From the NCBI GenBank assembly GCA_040387095.1, contig JAZKEJ010000017.1:62001-126000 (forward strand): DNA of 64,000 nucleotides, in the 5' to 3' direction. Positions 8,356-17,239 of the stretch are shown here, one piece after another. Within the stretch, counting starts at the first letter, position 1; every line of letters begins with the position of its first letter. The notes under the pieces are model-generated. The model was not told where the DNA came from, ran no database searches, and worked only from the letters and a program-made list of their open reading frames with translations. This DNA is from Methylotenera_A sp040387095 (GTDB lineage Bacteria; Pseudomonadota; Gammaproteobacteria; Burkholderiales; Methylophilaceae). The translations under genes and the position numbers were made by a program.

Positions 8356-8766
8356 TTATTCAGCAGCTTTAGCAGGCTTAGCGGCCGCTTTTGGTTTTGC
8401 CGCTGCTTTAGGTTTTTCGCTAGCAGTTTTTGCAGCCGCTTTAGCTTTAGGAGCAGCTTTTGGTTTTGCAACGGTTTTCTTGGATAACATTACTGGTGCG
8501 TCACCTGACAATGCTTTGATTGCTGCAGTTAAGCGGCTTTTGTGACGCGCTGCTTTGTTTTTATGAATAATTTTTTTATCTGCAATGCGATCAATCACGC
8601 TGACGTTTTCTTGATAAGTAACCATTGCAGCAGCTTTGTCACCAGCCTCTACCGCTTTAAGTACTTTTTTAATTGCGGTACGTAGCGTTGAGCGCAGTGC
8701 AGAGTTGTGCGCGTTTACTTTTACGGATTGACGCGCGCGTTTGCGTGCTTGTGCGGTATTTGCCAT
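8356..8766 (-). CDS. rpsT: 30S ribosomal protein S20 with long Ala/Lys tail
   Basis: S20 binds 16S rRNA early in 30S assembly. Residues 1-87 are a normal S20 (MANTAQARKRARQS start; NKAARHKSRLTAAIKAL near the end of the core). The protein then runs on for about 49 residues of Ala, Lys and Pro repeats (KPKAAAKPKAAAK type) ending KPAKAAE, making 136 residues against the usual 86-90. The L21 protein of this window ends identically. It is divergent from murJ, as in most proteobacteria, with its own promoter at 8815-8843. Confidence 0.96.
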   Translation of the reverse strand: MANTAQARKRARQSVKVNAHNSALRSTLRTAIKKVLKAVEAGDKAAAMVTYQENVSVIDRIADKKIIHKNKAARHKSRLTAAIKALSGDAPVMLSKKTVAKPKAAPKAKAAAKTASEKPKAAAKPKAAAKPAKAAE

Positions 8767-8814
8767 GTGTTGATTGTCCTAATACTTAAGCTGGGTGTTA
8801 ATACGAAACCGTGC

Positions 8815-8843
8815 ATAATAGTGTTTTTTAAGCTGTTTGGCAA
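8815..8843 (-). promoter_or_regulatory. Sigma-70 type promoter for rpsT
   Basis: On the minus strand, TTGCCA (8843-8838) and TATTAT (8820-8815) are separated by exactly 17 bp and lie about 50 bp before the rpsT start. Five of six bases match consensus in each hexamer. Confidence 0.65.
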
Positions 8844-8863
8844 GAACTAATCATATAAAAAAT

Positions 8864-9028
8864 ATGCACCAGTATCCTGCATTAAAAGACAAATTAAATC
8901 CATGGATTAAACCTCTATCAAGCTGTGCTAAATACATGAAGATTAAATTTGCGGAATATTTAAACCAACGTTGCCATGTTAAAATAACGATTCATCAATC
9001 TAACCGCTTAATTATCCGTCTTAAATGA
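8864..9028 (+). CDS. Small ORF coupled to murJ, possible gene remnant
   Basis: A 54-residue reading frame (MHQYPALKDKLNPWIKPL...) ends in a TGA that overlaps the murJ ATG as ATGA. That spacing suggests translational coupling, and murJ has no obvious ribosome binding site of its own. The sequence is basic, with no signal peptide. The LNPWIKPL and QRCHVKI segments faintly recall the start of chorismate lyase (UbiC), which would make this a truncated remnant, but the likeness is weak and unproven. A TTG at 8837 would extend it by nine codons into the rpsT promoter and is not favoured. Confidence 0.35.
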   Translation: MHQYPALKDKLNPWIKPLSSCAKYMKIKFAEYLNQRCHVKITIHQSNRLIIRLK

Positions 9029-10569
9029 ATTTACTCAAGGCTTTAGCCAAAGTTGGCAGCATGACGTTTGTTTCGCGCATACTGGGTTTTGTGCGCGATA
9101 CGCTGATTGCGCGCGTGTTTGGTGCGGGTATGTTAACCGATGCTTTTATCGTCGCTTTCAAGATTCCCAATCTATTACGCCGCATATCGGCTGAAGGCGC
9201 ATTTAGTCAGGCATTTGTGCCGATCTTAGCGGAATATAAAAGTCAACGTACATTTGACGAGACGCATAGCTTGGTTAATCGGGTAGCGACATGGCTGGGC
9301 ATTATTCTGAGCGGCGTTACTTTACTAGGTATGCTGGCCGCACCTTGGATGGTTGCATTAATTGCGCCAGGCTTTCAGGACGAACCCGGTAAGATGCAAT
9401 TGACGGTTGAATTGCTACGCATCACTTTCCCATATATTTTCTTTATCTCGCTGGTCTCCATGGCGGGCGGCGTTCTTAATACCTACAACCGTTTCAGCAT
9501 TCCAGCGTTCACGCCTGTTTGGCTGAATGTTTCCATGATTGCAGCTGTATTATTCTTTGCTGAGCATTTCGCAGAACCGATTAAAGTGCTGGCTTGGGCG
9601 GTGTTTATTGGTGGTTTTTTACAGCTAATGTTCCAGATTCCTTTTTTAAGACAAATCGGATTATTGCCAAGATTCGAAATAAAACGCGATGACGAAGGTG
9701 TGTGGCGGATTTTAAAACTGATGGGACCTGCAGTTTTAGGCGTTTCAGTCGCACAGATTTCGCTGATTATTAACACTATTTTTGCCTCATTTTTAGCGAC
9801 AGGCAGCGTCAGTTGGCTGTATTACGCCGATCGCTTGATGGAGTTTCCAACAGGCGTTTTAGGTGTCGCGTTGGGCACCATATTATTGCCCAGTTTATCT
9901 AAAGCCTATGCAGGAAGCGATGATAGTGAATACTCACAATTGCTGGATTGGGGTTTGCGTCTAACCTTTATTTTAGCAGCGCCTGCAGCTGTGGCGCTGG
10001 CAGTGCTGGCTACCCCGCTGGTTGCAACACTGTTTCACTATGGAAAATTTACCGCAATTGACGTTGCAATGACACAGCAGGCGTTGATTGCTTACAGCAT
10101 AGGTTTATTGGGTTTGATTCTGGTGAAGATTCTAGCGCCCGGTTTTTATGCGCGGCAAAATATCAAAACGCCGGTAAAAATCGCCATCTTCACATTGGTA
10201 ACAACGCAGTTGATGAACCTGTTTTTTATCTTTGGCTTACATTTAAACCATGCCGCCTTGGCGTTGGCAATCGGTTTGGGGGCTTGTATTAATGCAGGGC
10301 TACTTTTTTATCATCTACGCAAGTCGCATGTGTATCAGCCGCAAGCAGGCTGGTTAGGCTTTATTTTGAAGCTGATTTTGGCATTAAGTGTAATGGCGAC
10401 CGTACTGTATTTTGCGATGGGTGACGCCAGCGATTGGCTGGAGTTTAGCCTGATGAAACGCCTGCTTTATATTAGCGGTTTAATTGCGTTGGGTGGGTTG
10501 AGCTACTTTGCAGTCTTATTTTTGCTGGGTTTCAGGCCGCGAGATTATATGCGCCGAGTGAGGCATTGA
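9025..10569 (+). CDS. murJ: Lipid II flippase MurJ (MviN)
   Basis: MurJ moves lipid II across the inner membrane for peptidoglycan synthesis. The 514-residue protein is a polytopic MOP-superfamily transporter with about 14 hydrophobic segments. It starts with the family signature (SRILGFVRDTLIARVFG, about 18-34; AFKIPNLLRR; EGAFSQAFVPI) and ends with a basic cytoplasmic tail. It is followed by ribF after 16 bp; rpsT/murJ-ribF-ileS-lspA is a conserved order. Confidence 0.96.
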   Translation: MNLLKALAKVGSMTFVSRILGFVRDTLIARVFGAGMLTDAFIVAFKIPNLLRRISAEGAFSQAFVPILAEYKSQRTFDETHSLVNRVATWLGIILSGVTLLGMLAAPWMVALIAPGFQDEPGKMQLTVELLRITFPYIFFISLVSMAGGVLNTYNRFSIPAFTPVWLNVSMIAAVLFFAEHFAEPIKVLAWAVFIGGFLQLMFQIPFLRQIGLLPRFEIKRDDEGVWRILKLMGPAVLGVSVAQISLIINTIFASFLATGSVSWLYYADRLMEFPTGVLGVALGTILLPSLSKAYAGSDDSEYSQLLDWGLRLTFILAAPAAVALAVLATPLVATLFHYGKFTAIDVAMTQQALIAYSIGLLGLILVKILAPGFYARQNIKTPVKIAIFTLVTTQLMNLFFIFGLHLNHAALALAIGLGACINAGLLFYHLRKSHVYQPQAGWLGFILKLILALSVMATVLYFAMGDASDWLEFSLMKRLLYISGLIALGGLSYFAVLFLLGFRPRDYMRRVRH

Positions 10570-10585
10570 TGAGAGTAAAAAATTA

Positions 10586-11479
10586 ATGCAAGTTCTCAGG
10601 CATATTCCTACAGCGCTACAGTCGCCGATTGCCTTAGCGATTGGTAATTTCGACGGCATGCATTTGGGTCATCAGGCTTTGTTGGCGCGTTTGGTAGAAG
10701 TCGCAAAAGCCAAAAAACTAACGCCAGCCGTGATGACGTTTGAACCGCATCCACGTGAGTTTTTTACGCCGTTAAATGCACCAAGCCGCTTATGTAATTT
10801 ACGCGAAAAACTGGAATATTTTATTGCCGCCGGTGTTGAAAAAACCTTTGTATGTGCATTCAACCAACGCTTTTCCGCTATCAGTGCGCAAGCATTTATG
10901 GATGAAATATTACGAAAAAAAATGCAGGTTAACACGATTTTGGTGGGTGAAGATTTCAGGTTTGGTGCCAAACGCACTGGTACAGTTGCCGATTTTAAAG
11001 CTAATCAATTCGATTTGATTGATTTTGCGCCAGTTAACTTTGCCAATGAGCGCATATCCAGCACACGCGTACGTGATGCCTTATCTTATGGCAATTTGCA
11101 GCTTGCTTCAGAATTGCTTGGTCGCAATTACAGTATCAGCGGCAAAGTCGTTCATGGCGCTAAACGTGGTCGTGAGCTCGGTTTTCCTACTGCCAATATC
11201 CACATTAAGCATGAACGGCCTGCCTTAACGGGTGTTTATGCCGTAAAATTGGATGGTTTGAATGCGGTAGCCAATTTGGGTGTCCGTCCTACAATTGCAG
11301 GCGTGCCTAAATTATTATTAGAGGTGCATATTCTTGATTTTAATGATGATTTATACGGTAGGCATGTGCATGTGGAGTTTCTGCACAAAATACGTGATGA
11401 AATGAAATTTAACGGATTAGACACGTTAAAAGAACAGATTGCGCAAGATATTATTGTTGTTAGGCAATACTTTAAATAA
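10586..11479 (+). CDS. ribF: Bifunctional riboflavin kinase / FAD synthetase
   Basis: RibF phosphorylates riboflavin to FMN and adenylates FMN to FAD. The N-terminal FAD synthetase domain has the nucleotidyltransferase motif GNFDGMHLGHQ (about 21-31) and the late ISSTRVRDAL motif. The C-terminal riboflavin kinase domain has GRELGFPTANI (about 195-205) and LTGVYAVK. Its 297 residues are typical of the bifunctional enzyme. It lies between murJ and ileS in the conserved cluster. Confidence 0.96.
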   Translation: MQVLRHIPTALQSPIALAIGNFDGMHLGHQALLARLVEVAKAKKLTPAVMTFEPHPREFFTPLNAPSRLCNLREKLEYFIAAGVEKTFVCAFNQRFSAISAQAFMDEILRKKMQVNTILVGEDFRFGAKRTGTVADFKANQFDLIDFAPVNFANERISSTRVRDALSYGNLQLASELLGRNYSISGKVVHGAKRGRELGFPTANIHIKHERPALTGVYAVKLDGLNAVANLGVRPTIAGVPKLLLEVHILDFNDDLYGRHVHVEFLHKIRDEMKFNGLDTLKEQIAQDIIVVRQYFK

Positions 11480-11513
11480 ACAAAATGTTAAGAATTAATC
11501 TAAGAATTAAACA

Positions 11514-14432
11514 ATGACCGAACAAACCAAAGATTTAAAATACAAAATCAACCAGCCAGAAACGGCTTTCCCTATGCGTGGTGATTTAGCCAAGCGTGAA
11601 CCGGCTTGGTTAAAAAAATGGCAAGATAAAAAGCTGTATCAACGAATCAGAGAAGTGCGCAAAGGCTCACCGAAATTCATTCTGCATGATGGCCCGCCTT
11701 ATGCCAATGGCGATATTCACATCGGCCACGCGGTAAATAAAATCTTAAAAGACATCATCATTAAAGCCAAAACCATGAGTGGTTTCGATGCGCCCTATGT
11801 GCCCGGCTGGGATTGCCACGGCTTACCGATTGAGTTGGTGGTGGAGAAAACGCACGGTAAGAATATCGCCCCTGCCAAATTTCGCGAGTTATGCCGTGAG
11901 TATGCCGCCGAACAAGTAGAACGTCAAAAGAAAGACTTTATTCGCTTGGGCGTGTTGGGAGATTGGGATAATCCTTATCTGACCATGGATTTTAAAACCG
12001 AAGCCGACATCATGCGCGCTTTGGGCGAGATTCAAGAAAATGGTTATCTATATCAAGGCAGTAAGCCCGTGCATTGGTGTGTGGATTGCGGCAGCGCTTT
12101 GGCTGAGGCTGAAGTGGAATATGAAGATGTGAATTCGCCAGCGATTGATGTTAAATTTGAAGTGTTGAATCGTGAAGAGTTTTGGGATAAAGCTGCTGGA
12201 AGAAAGCTTCCTAGATCTCCAGATAGAGTTCCTCTTGGAGACTCAAGGCTTTACGACAAACCCATATTCTTTGTTATCTGGACGACAACTCCATGGACGT
12301 TACCTGCAAATCAGGCTGTTTGTCTAAATCCAGTGTTTCACTATGATTTTATTGACATTGGAACTGAGATATTAGTAATTGCCAGTGAACTTAAAGAAGT
12401 AACACTGAAAAGATATGGGGTTGACCCATTGAAAGATAATAGTGTAAATATTGTAAGTCACTCTCAAGGTTTAAGTTTAGTTGGCACAGCTTTAAAACAT
12501 CCTTTTGATAAGCGTGAAGTGCCTATTATATGCGGAGATCATGTAACTGCAGATGCAGGTACTGGTGCAGTCCACACCGCCGCCGCGCATGGTAACGATG
12601 ACTGGCTTGTGATGAAAGCCAATTTTCCGAATGAAAAACCACGCATTTTAATCGGTGGTGACGGCAAATTCTTTAATAGTGAATTGGTAGAATTTGAACC
12701 AATTAGAGGGTTAACTCGGCAGGAAGCTAACAAGGTTATTCTGGCAAAAATGCAAGAAAATGGCACTTTGATTGCCAGCGCACGCTTAAATCATAGCTTC
12801 CCACATTGTTGGCGCCATAAAACGCCGTTGATGCAATTGGCGACACACCAGTGGTTTATTGGCATGAATTCACAAAATAAAACTGGCACGAGTTTGCGTG
12901 AGTATGCGAATAAAGCTGTTGATGAAACCGAATTTTTCCCAAACTGGGGTCGCGCGCGTTTAGAGGCGATGATCAAAAATCGGCCTGATTGGTGTGTTTC
13001 GCGTCAGCGAAATTGGGGCGTGCCGATGCCGTTTTTTGTGCATAAAGAAACGGGTGAACCACATCCGAAAACGGCAGATTTATTAGAGCAAGCTTGCTTG
13101 CTGGTTGAAAAATCAGGCGTTGAAGCTTGGTTTACTTTAGATGCTGATGCGTTTTTAAATAAACATGCGCCTGAAAATATGGCAGATTACAAAAAAGTCA
13201 CTTACACGTTAGACGTTTGGTTTGATTCGGGCGCAACGCATAAAGCAGTACTGCGTTCACCTAAACATCCGACACTTTCAGAAGAAGCGAATAAACGCGC
13301 TGCGCAAGGTAAACCAGTTGCCGATTTATATTTAGAAGGCTCTGATCAGCATCGCGGATGGTTCCAATCTAGTTTGCTGACGGGCTGTGCGATTGATGGA
13401 AAAGCGCCTTATAAAGCCTTGTTGACGCACGGTTTTGTGGTGGATGGCGCTGGTCACAAAATGAGTAAATCCAAGGGCAACGTGGTTGCGCCGCAAAAAG
13501 TGATGGATACTTACGGCGCAGATATTTTGCGTTTATGGACGGCTTCAACCGACTATTCTGGCGAACTGACGATTTCGGATGAAATCTTGAAACGCGTGGC
13601 TGAAAGCTATCGCCGCATTCGCAATACCATGAAATTTTTGCTGGCGAACTTGGCGGACTTTGATGCGAATAAAGATTTATTGCCAGTGAATAAATGGCTG
13701 GAAATCGACCGCTACGCTTTGCACTTAATACACAAATTGCAAACAGAAGTGTTGGCGGATTATGACCGTTATGAATTTCATTTGGCGGTACAAAAAATAG
13801 TGAGTTTCTGCTCAGAAGATTTGGGCGGCTTTTATCTAGATATTCTGAAAGACAGGCTGTACACCGCAGGTGAAAATTCGCATGCGCGTCGCGCTGCACA
13901 AAGTGCTTTGCATCATATTACGCATGCGTTTATGCGTTTAACTGCGCCGATTTTGAGCTTTACTGCAGATGAAATCTGGCAGATTTTAGAGGTTAACAAT
14001 CAAAATTCAGTGTTTGAAGATGTTTGGTATCAATTGCCAGAGCATGGGTTAAGTGAAAAAGAAGTGTTGACTTGGGAAGACGTGATTAATGTTCGCGGCC
14101 TTGTCAATAAGGCCATTGAAGAGAAGCGTGCGCAAGGTTTGGTTGGTTCATCATTGCAATCAGAGATCAATATTTATGCAGATGGGCAATTACAAGAGTC
14201 TCTAGCCAGCTTAAAAGATGATTTGCGTTTTGTCATGATTACATCGCGCGCAATCGTCTACAAACAAGCGGGATCAGGCGTACAGATAGACGTTACCCCA
14301 AGCCCAAATAAAAAATGCGATCGCTGCTGGCATTACCGTGTAGACGTTGGCCATCATGCTGAGCATCCAACCATTTGCGGACGTTGCGTGAGCAATCTAT
14401 TTGGCGCGGGTGAGGTGCGAAAGTATGCTTAA
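11514..14432 (+). CDS. ileS: Isoleucyl-tRNA synthetase
   Basis: IleS charges tRNA-Ile and removes misactivated valine. The class I HIGH motif is GDIHIGHA (about 73-80), the editing (CP1) domain runs from WTTTPWTLPANQAV to GTGAVHTAAAHG, KMSKS is at GHKMSKSKGN, and the C-terminal zinc finger has two Cys pairs (CDRC and CGRC). Length is 972 residues, slightly more than the usual 930-945. A patch at about 12190-12570 (residues about 226-352, start of the editing domain) uses codons unlike its surroundings: five AGA/AGG among six Arg codons, plus several ATA and GGA. That hints at recombination. The stop overlaps the lspA start. Confidence 0.96.
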   Translation: MTEQTKDLKYKINQPETAFPMRGDLAKREPAWLKKWQDKKLYQRIREVRKGSPKFILHDGPPYANGDIHIGHAVNKILKDIIIKAKTMSGFDAPYVPGWDCHGLPIELVVEKTHGKNIAPAKFRELCREYAAEQVERQKKDFIRLGVLGDWDNPYLTMDFKTEADIMRALGEIQENGYLYQGSKPVHWCVDCGSALAEAEVEYEDVNSPAIDVKFEVLNREEFWDKAAGRKLPRSPDRVPLGDSRLYDKPIFFVIWTTTPWTLPANQAVCLNPVFHYDFIDIGTEILVIASELKEVTLKRYGVDPLKDNSVNIVSHSQGLSLVGTALKHPFDKREVPIICGDHVTADAGTGAVHTAAAHGNDDWLVMKANFPNEKPRILIGGDGKFFNSELVEFEPIRGLTRQEANKVILAKMQENGTLIASARLNHSFPHCWRHKTPLMQLATHQWFIGMNSQNKTGTSLREYANKAVDETEFFPNWGRARLEAMIKNRPDWCVSRQRNWGVPMPFFVHKETGEPHPKTADLLEQACLLVEKSGVEAWFTLDADAFLNKHAPENMADYKKVTYTLDVWFDSGATHKAVLRSPKHPTLSEEANKRAAQGKPVADLYLEGSDQHRGWFQSSLLTGCAIDGKAPYKALLTHGFVVDGAGHKMSKSKGNVVAPQKVMDTYGADILRLWTASTDYSGELTISDEILKRVAESYRRIRNTMKFLLANLADFDANKDLLPVNKWLEIDRYALHLIHKLQTEVLADYDRYEFHLAVQKIVSFCSEDLGGFYLDILKDRLYTAGENSHARRAAQSALHHITHAFMRLTAPILSFTADEIWQILEVNNQNSVFEDVWYQLPEHGLSEKEVLTWEDVINVRGLVNKAIEEKRAQGLVGSSLQSEINIYADGQLQESLASLKDDLRFVMITSRAIVYKQAGSGVQIDVTPSPNKKCDRCWHYRVDVGHHAEHPTICGRCVSNLFGAGEVRKYA

Positions 14433-14901
14433 AAATATGAGTATTTACAAATGGTTAAGTATTAGTGCGGTTGTGGTTGCACTGGATTTATACACCAAAC
14501 ACCTGATTGAGCAGGCTTTTCAATATGGCGAACATTTAACCATCACCCGCTTTTTTGATTTAGTGCGCTATCACAACGAAGGCGCGGCGTTTAGTTTTTT
14601 GGCGGATGCAGGCGGCTGGCAGAAATGGTTTTTTAGCGGCATTTCAGTTGTGGCGATTGTCGTCATTACTTATTTACTTAAAAAACATCAAAGTCAAAAA
14701 CTTTTTTGTCTGGGCTTGGCCTTAGTATTAGGTGGCGCTATTGGCAATCTGTACGACAGGCTTACTTTGGGCTATGTGGTGGATTTTTTGTCATTTCATG
14801 TAGACGATTGGTTTTGGCCAGCCTTTAACGTGGCCGATAGCGCGATTTGTGTTGGAGTTGCACTTTTATTGATGGATAGTTTTAAAAAGCCGGCAAGCTA
14901 A
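14425..14901 (+). CDS. lspA: Lipoprotein signal peptidase (signal peptidase II)
   Basis: LspA is an inner-membrane aspartic peptidase that cleaves the signal peptide of diacylglyceryl prolipoproteins. It has four membrane segments and the two catalytic blocks GNLYDRLTLGYVVDF (about 112-126) and FNVADSAICVG (about 135-145). The ATG at 14425 overlaps the ileS stop by 8 bp and is preceded by GAGGTG at good spacing, giving 158 residues, the usual size. A TTG farther upstream would lengthen it but lies inside ileS and is not needed. Confidence 0.95.
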   Translation: MLKNMSIYKWLSISAVVVALDLYTKHLIEQAFQYGEHLTITRFFDLVRYHNEGAAFSFLADAGGWQKWFFSGISVVAIVVITYLLKKHQSQKLFCLGLALVLGGAIGNLYDRLTLGYVVDFLSFHVDDWFWPAFNVADSAICVGVALLLMDSFKKPAS

Positions 14902-14944
14902 AAAAAGGCTAAAAACAGCAGCGCTTTAGCGCGAGGAGAATGCG

Positions 14945-15586
14945 GTGCCAGATTGGAAAAAGCTGATTGCAGGTAAGATTGCTATTGCCAAAAAAGGCAA
15001 TGCGCCTGGCAAAGTAAATCAAGATATCCGCGTGCCTGCAGGGCAAACCGAGGTAAAAAATTTTCCGATTTTAGATCTGGGTATTCTGCCTGACATCAAT
15101 AAACAAAACTGGCAATTGCGCGTATATGGCTTGGTCACCAACGAGCTGAATCTGGATTGGGACGCTTTTCAAGCATTGCCACAAACAACGGATATTTCAG
15201 ATTTTCACTGTGTGACGCGCTGGACGCGTTTGGATATGGATTGGGTCGGCGTCAAAGCGCAGGATTTATTGATGCTGGCTGATCCGTTAGAAAATGCGCG
15301 CTATGTAACGCTGCTCGGTTACGATGGTTACACCACTAATTTGCCGCTGGAAGCATTGCTAGATGATGATGTGATGGTTGCACATTCGGTGCTGGGTTAT
15401 CCATTAACGACTGCGCACGGCGGGCCTGTGCGGATGATTGTGCCAAAACGCTATGCTTGGAAAGGTGCGAAATGGTTAAAAGCCATCGAATTGCACGAGT
15501 TTGACCGGCGAGGATTTTGGGAAGTGCGCGGCTATCATAATGAGGCGGATCCGTTTAAAGAAGAACGCTTTTCAGACGATGAATGA
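14945..15586 (+). CDS. Cytoplasmic sulfite-oxidase-fold molybdopterin oxidoreductase
   Basis: The protein has the oxidoreductase molybdopterin-binding domain of the sulfite oxidase family (COG2041, YuiH-like). The probable Mo-ligating Cys is in DFHCVTRW (about 81-88), with later family blocks (VLGYPL..AHGGPVR, then KYRAWKGAKW-like VPKRYAWKGAKW). At 213 residues with no signal peptide or Tat motif it is a soluble cytoplasmic type, not periplasmic MsrP, and there is no partner haem subunit beside it. The GTG at 14945 follows GAGGAGAA; the nearby ATG at 14940 is in another frame. The substrate cannot be told from sequence. It follows lspA by 43 bp and may be read from the same transcript. Confidence 0.85.
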   Translation: MPDWKKLIAGKIAIAKKGNAPGKVNQDIRVPAGQTEVKNFPILDLGILPDINKQNWQLRVYGLVTNELNLDWDAFQALPQTTDISDFHCVTRWTRLDMDWVGVKAQDLLMLADPLENARYVTLLGYDGYTTNLPLEALLDDDVMVAHSVLGYPLTTAHGGPVRMIVPKRYAWKGAKWLKAIELHEFDRRGFWEVRGYHNEADPFKEERFSDDE

Positions 15587-15690
15587 AATTAATTTATTTT
15601 TACCCAATATAGTCACAGCCGCGCCTACCAAACAATACAATATTAGTTATTTGCTTGCCAGATTAATATCTACGCTATTTCAATTTAAAC

Positions 15691-16647
15691 TTAATGCTTT
15701 TTTGGCAGCAACTTTTTAACCAACTCAAATAACGCCACGCAAATTGCACCTACAGTTAGGCCAATTACCGCATCAACTAAAGTCGGCGAAATAGCCGCTA
15801 AATAGCTGCCAATTGTGGGTAAATTCTGAAAATACCCTACAGTTTGTTCGGAAAAATGATGTAGCGCAGGGATGCCGTGCCCGATAATACTGCCACCAAC
15901 CAAAAACATGGCAGCTGTACCGACGACCGACAATATGCGCATTAAGATAGGCGCAAATGCTAATAGTTTTTCGCCAATCTTGCGCTGTAGCTGGCGATAA
16001 AAACTGGCACCTTTTTTCATCATTAAATGTAAGCCGGCATCATCTAGCTTAACAATACCCGCCACTAAACCATAAACACCAATCGTAATTACTAGTGCAA
16101 TTAAGGCAACCACTGCGGATTGTTCGGTGAAACTTGCGCCAGAAGCTTTGGCGCTACCCAATGCAATTACAATAATCTCGGCAGATAAAATAAAGTCAGT
16201 GCGAATCGCGCCTTTTATTTTATCTTTTTCTACATCTAGCAAATTGATATTTGGGTCAGCTACTGCTTGGGATAATTGAGTTTTGTGGGCTTTATCTTCC
16301 TCTTTATGATGTTGCATAAATAGATGCGCAATTTTTTCAAAACCCTCAAAGCACAAATACGCACCGCCAATCATCAGTAAAGGTGTAATTAGCCAAGGGA
16401 TGAAATAGCTTATTGCCAATGCGGCCGGAACCAGAATCAATTTATTGATAAACGAACCTTTGGCAACCGCCCACACAACTGGCAGTTCGCGTTCTGCTTT
16501 TACACCAGAAACCTGTTGTGCGTTCAGTGCTAAATCATCACCTAGTACGCCAGCCGTTTTTTTAGCGGCAACTTTGGTCATTACTGAAACATCGTCCAAA
16601 ATGGTTGCAATATCATCAAAAAGTGCAAGTAAGCTACCAACGGCCAT
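15691..16647 (-). CDS. DUF808 (YedI-like) inner-membrane protein
   Basis: This 318-residue protein has the DUF808/YedI start (MAVGSLLALFDDIATILDDV), a conserved ALNAQQVSGV block near 43-52, a GGAYLCFEGFEK block near 98-109, and about six to eight membrane segments. The family's function is unknown. It is encoded alone on the minus strand, divergent from the DUF2946 gene with about 100 bp between, so both promoters probably lie in that gap. Confidence 0.88.
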   Translation of the reverse strand: MAVGSLLALFDDIATILDDVSVMTKVAAKKTAGVLGDDLALNAQQVSGVKAERELPVVWAVAKGSFINKLILVPAALAISYFIPWLITPLLMIGGAYLCFEGFEKIAHLFMQHHKEEDKAHKTQLSQAVADPNINLLDVEKDKIKGAIRTDFILSAEIIVIALGSAKASGASFTEQSAVVALIALVITIGVYGLVAGIVKLDDAGLHLMMKKGASFYRQLQRKIGEKLLAFAPILMRILSVVGTAAMFLVGGSIIGHGIPALHHFSEQTVGYFQNLPTIGSYLAAISPTLVDAVIGLTVGAICVALFELVKKLLPKKH

Positions 16648-16750
16648 GTTATTTATCTCTTCAGTATTAAGTTGTTAGGATTTTAACCCATTTGCTTTCT
16701 CTCTTGCTTGCATTCTGCTTAGGTTGCATTGTGATGAGCCGAAAAGTACA

Positions 16751-17182
16751 ATGCGTGACATGTTGTCGAAAAGACTATTCCGTTTCATGCATCATATTGC
16801 GTTATTCGCAATCATTTTTGCGTCTTTCGCGCCTACTATTTCGCATGCATTAGCCGTCCAAAATAACAGCAATAGTTTTGCGCAAGAAGTGTGTACCAGT
16901 AGTGGTGAAAAAGTAGTGATTCAAGTGATGACGACAAAAGGACAGCAATTATCCACTGAATTTGTCGTCAGCAAATCATCGCCTAAAACCATGATTATGC
17001 ATTTAGAACACTGCCCGTTTTGTTCAAGTAGCGTAGCAAGCGCGAGCTTGCCAACTACAAATGCGCTGATTATCGCTTTACTAGAACAAACCGCACGACA
17101 GATTGCGCAATACGCTGCACCGATTGTTGTATCGCGTCCTTACGTTTCACCGCCATCGCAAGCACCGCCTAACACACTCTAA
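16751..17182 (+). CDS. DUF2946 family exported protein with HCPFC motif
   Basis: This 143-residue protein begins with an N-terminal hydrophobic segment after a basic start (signal peptide or anchor, about 11-34). It carries C48, as in the CTSSGEK motif, and H84, H87, C88 and C91 in MHLEHCPFC. These match DUF2946, small proteins often found beside TonB-dependent receptor and copper-related genes. The Cys/His set suggests metal or disulfide chemistry in the periplasm, an inference. The ATG at 16751 is preferred to an upstream TTG. The TonB receptor follows after 57 bp containing a hairpin with a T-run, so the two are probably one operon with internal attenuation. Confidence 0.8.
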   Translation: MRDMLSKRLFRFMHHIALFAIIFASFAPTISHALAVQNNSNSFAQEVCTSSGEKVVIQVMTTKGQQLSTEFVVSKSSPKTMIMHLEHCPFCSSSVASASLPTTNALIIALLEQTARQIAQYAAPIVVSRPYVSPPSQAPPNTL

Positions 17183-17190
17183 AAATACCA

Positions 17191-17229
17191 GTTTATTTCG
17201 CAAGCCATTTGCGATAAACCCTGTTTTTT
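17191..17229 (+). terminator. Terminator-like hairpin between DUF2946 and TonB receptor genes
   Basis: GTTTATTTCGCAA (17191-17203) pairs with TTGCGATAAAC (17209-17219), leaving a 2-nt bulge and a short loop, and is followed by six Ts (17224-17229) just before the receptor's ribosome binding site. It could be an attenuator or a partial terminator that sets the ratio of the two products. Confidence 0.5.
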
Positions 17230-17239
17230 GGAGTTTTAA

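Noticed and set aside
13369..13899. 176-residue minus-strand open frame inside ileS
   Set aside because: It is antisense to conserved IleS sequence, including the KMSKS region; the protein has no recognisable features and is a codon-bias shadow.
14945..15586. MsrP (periplasmic methionine sulfoxide reductase)
   Set aside because: There is no Tat signal, the protein is too short and no MsrQ partner is present; a cytoplasmic YuiH-like protein fits better.
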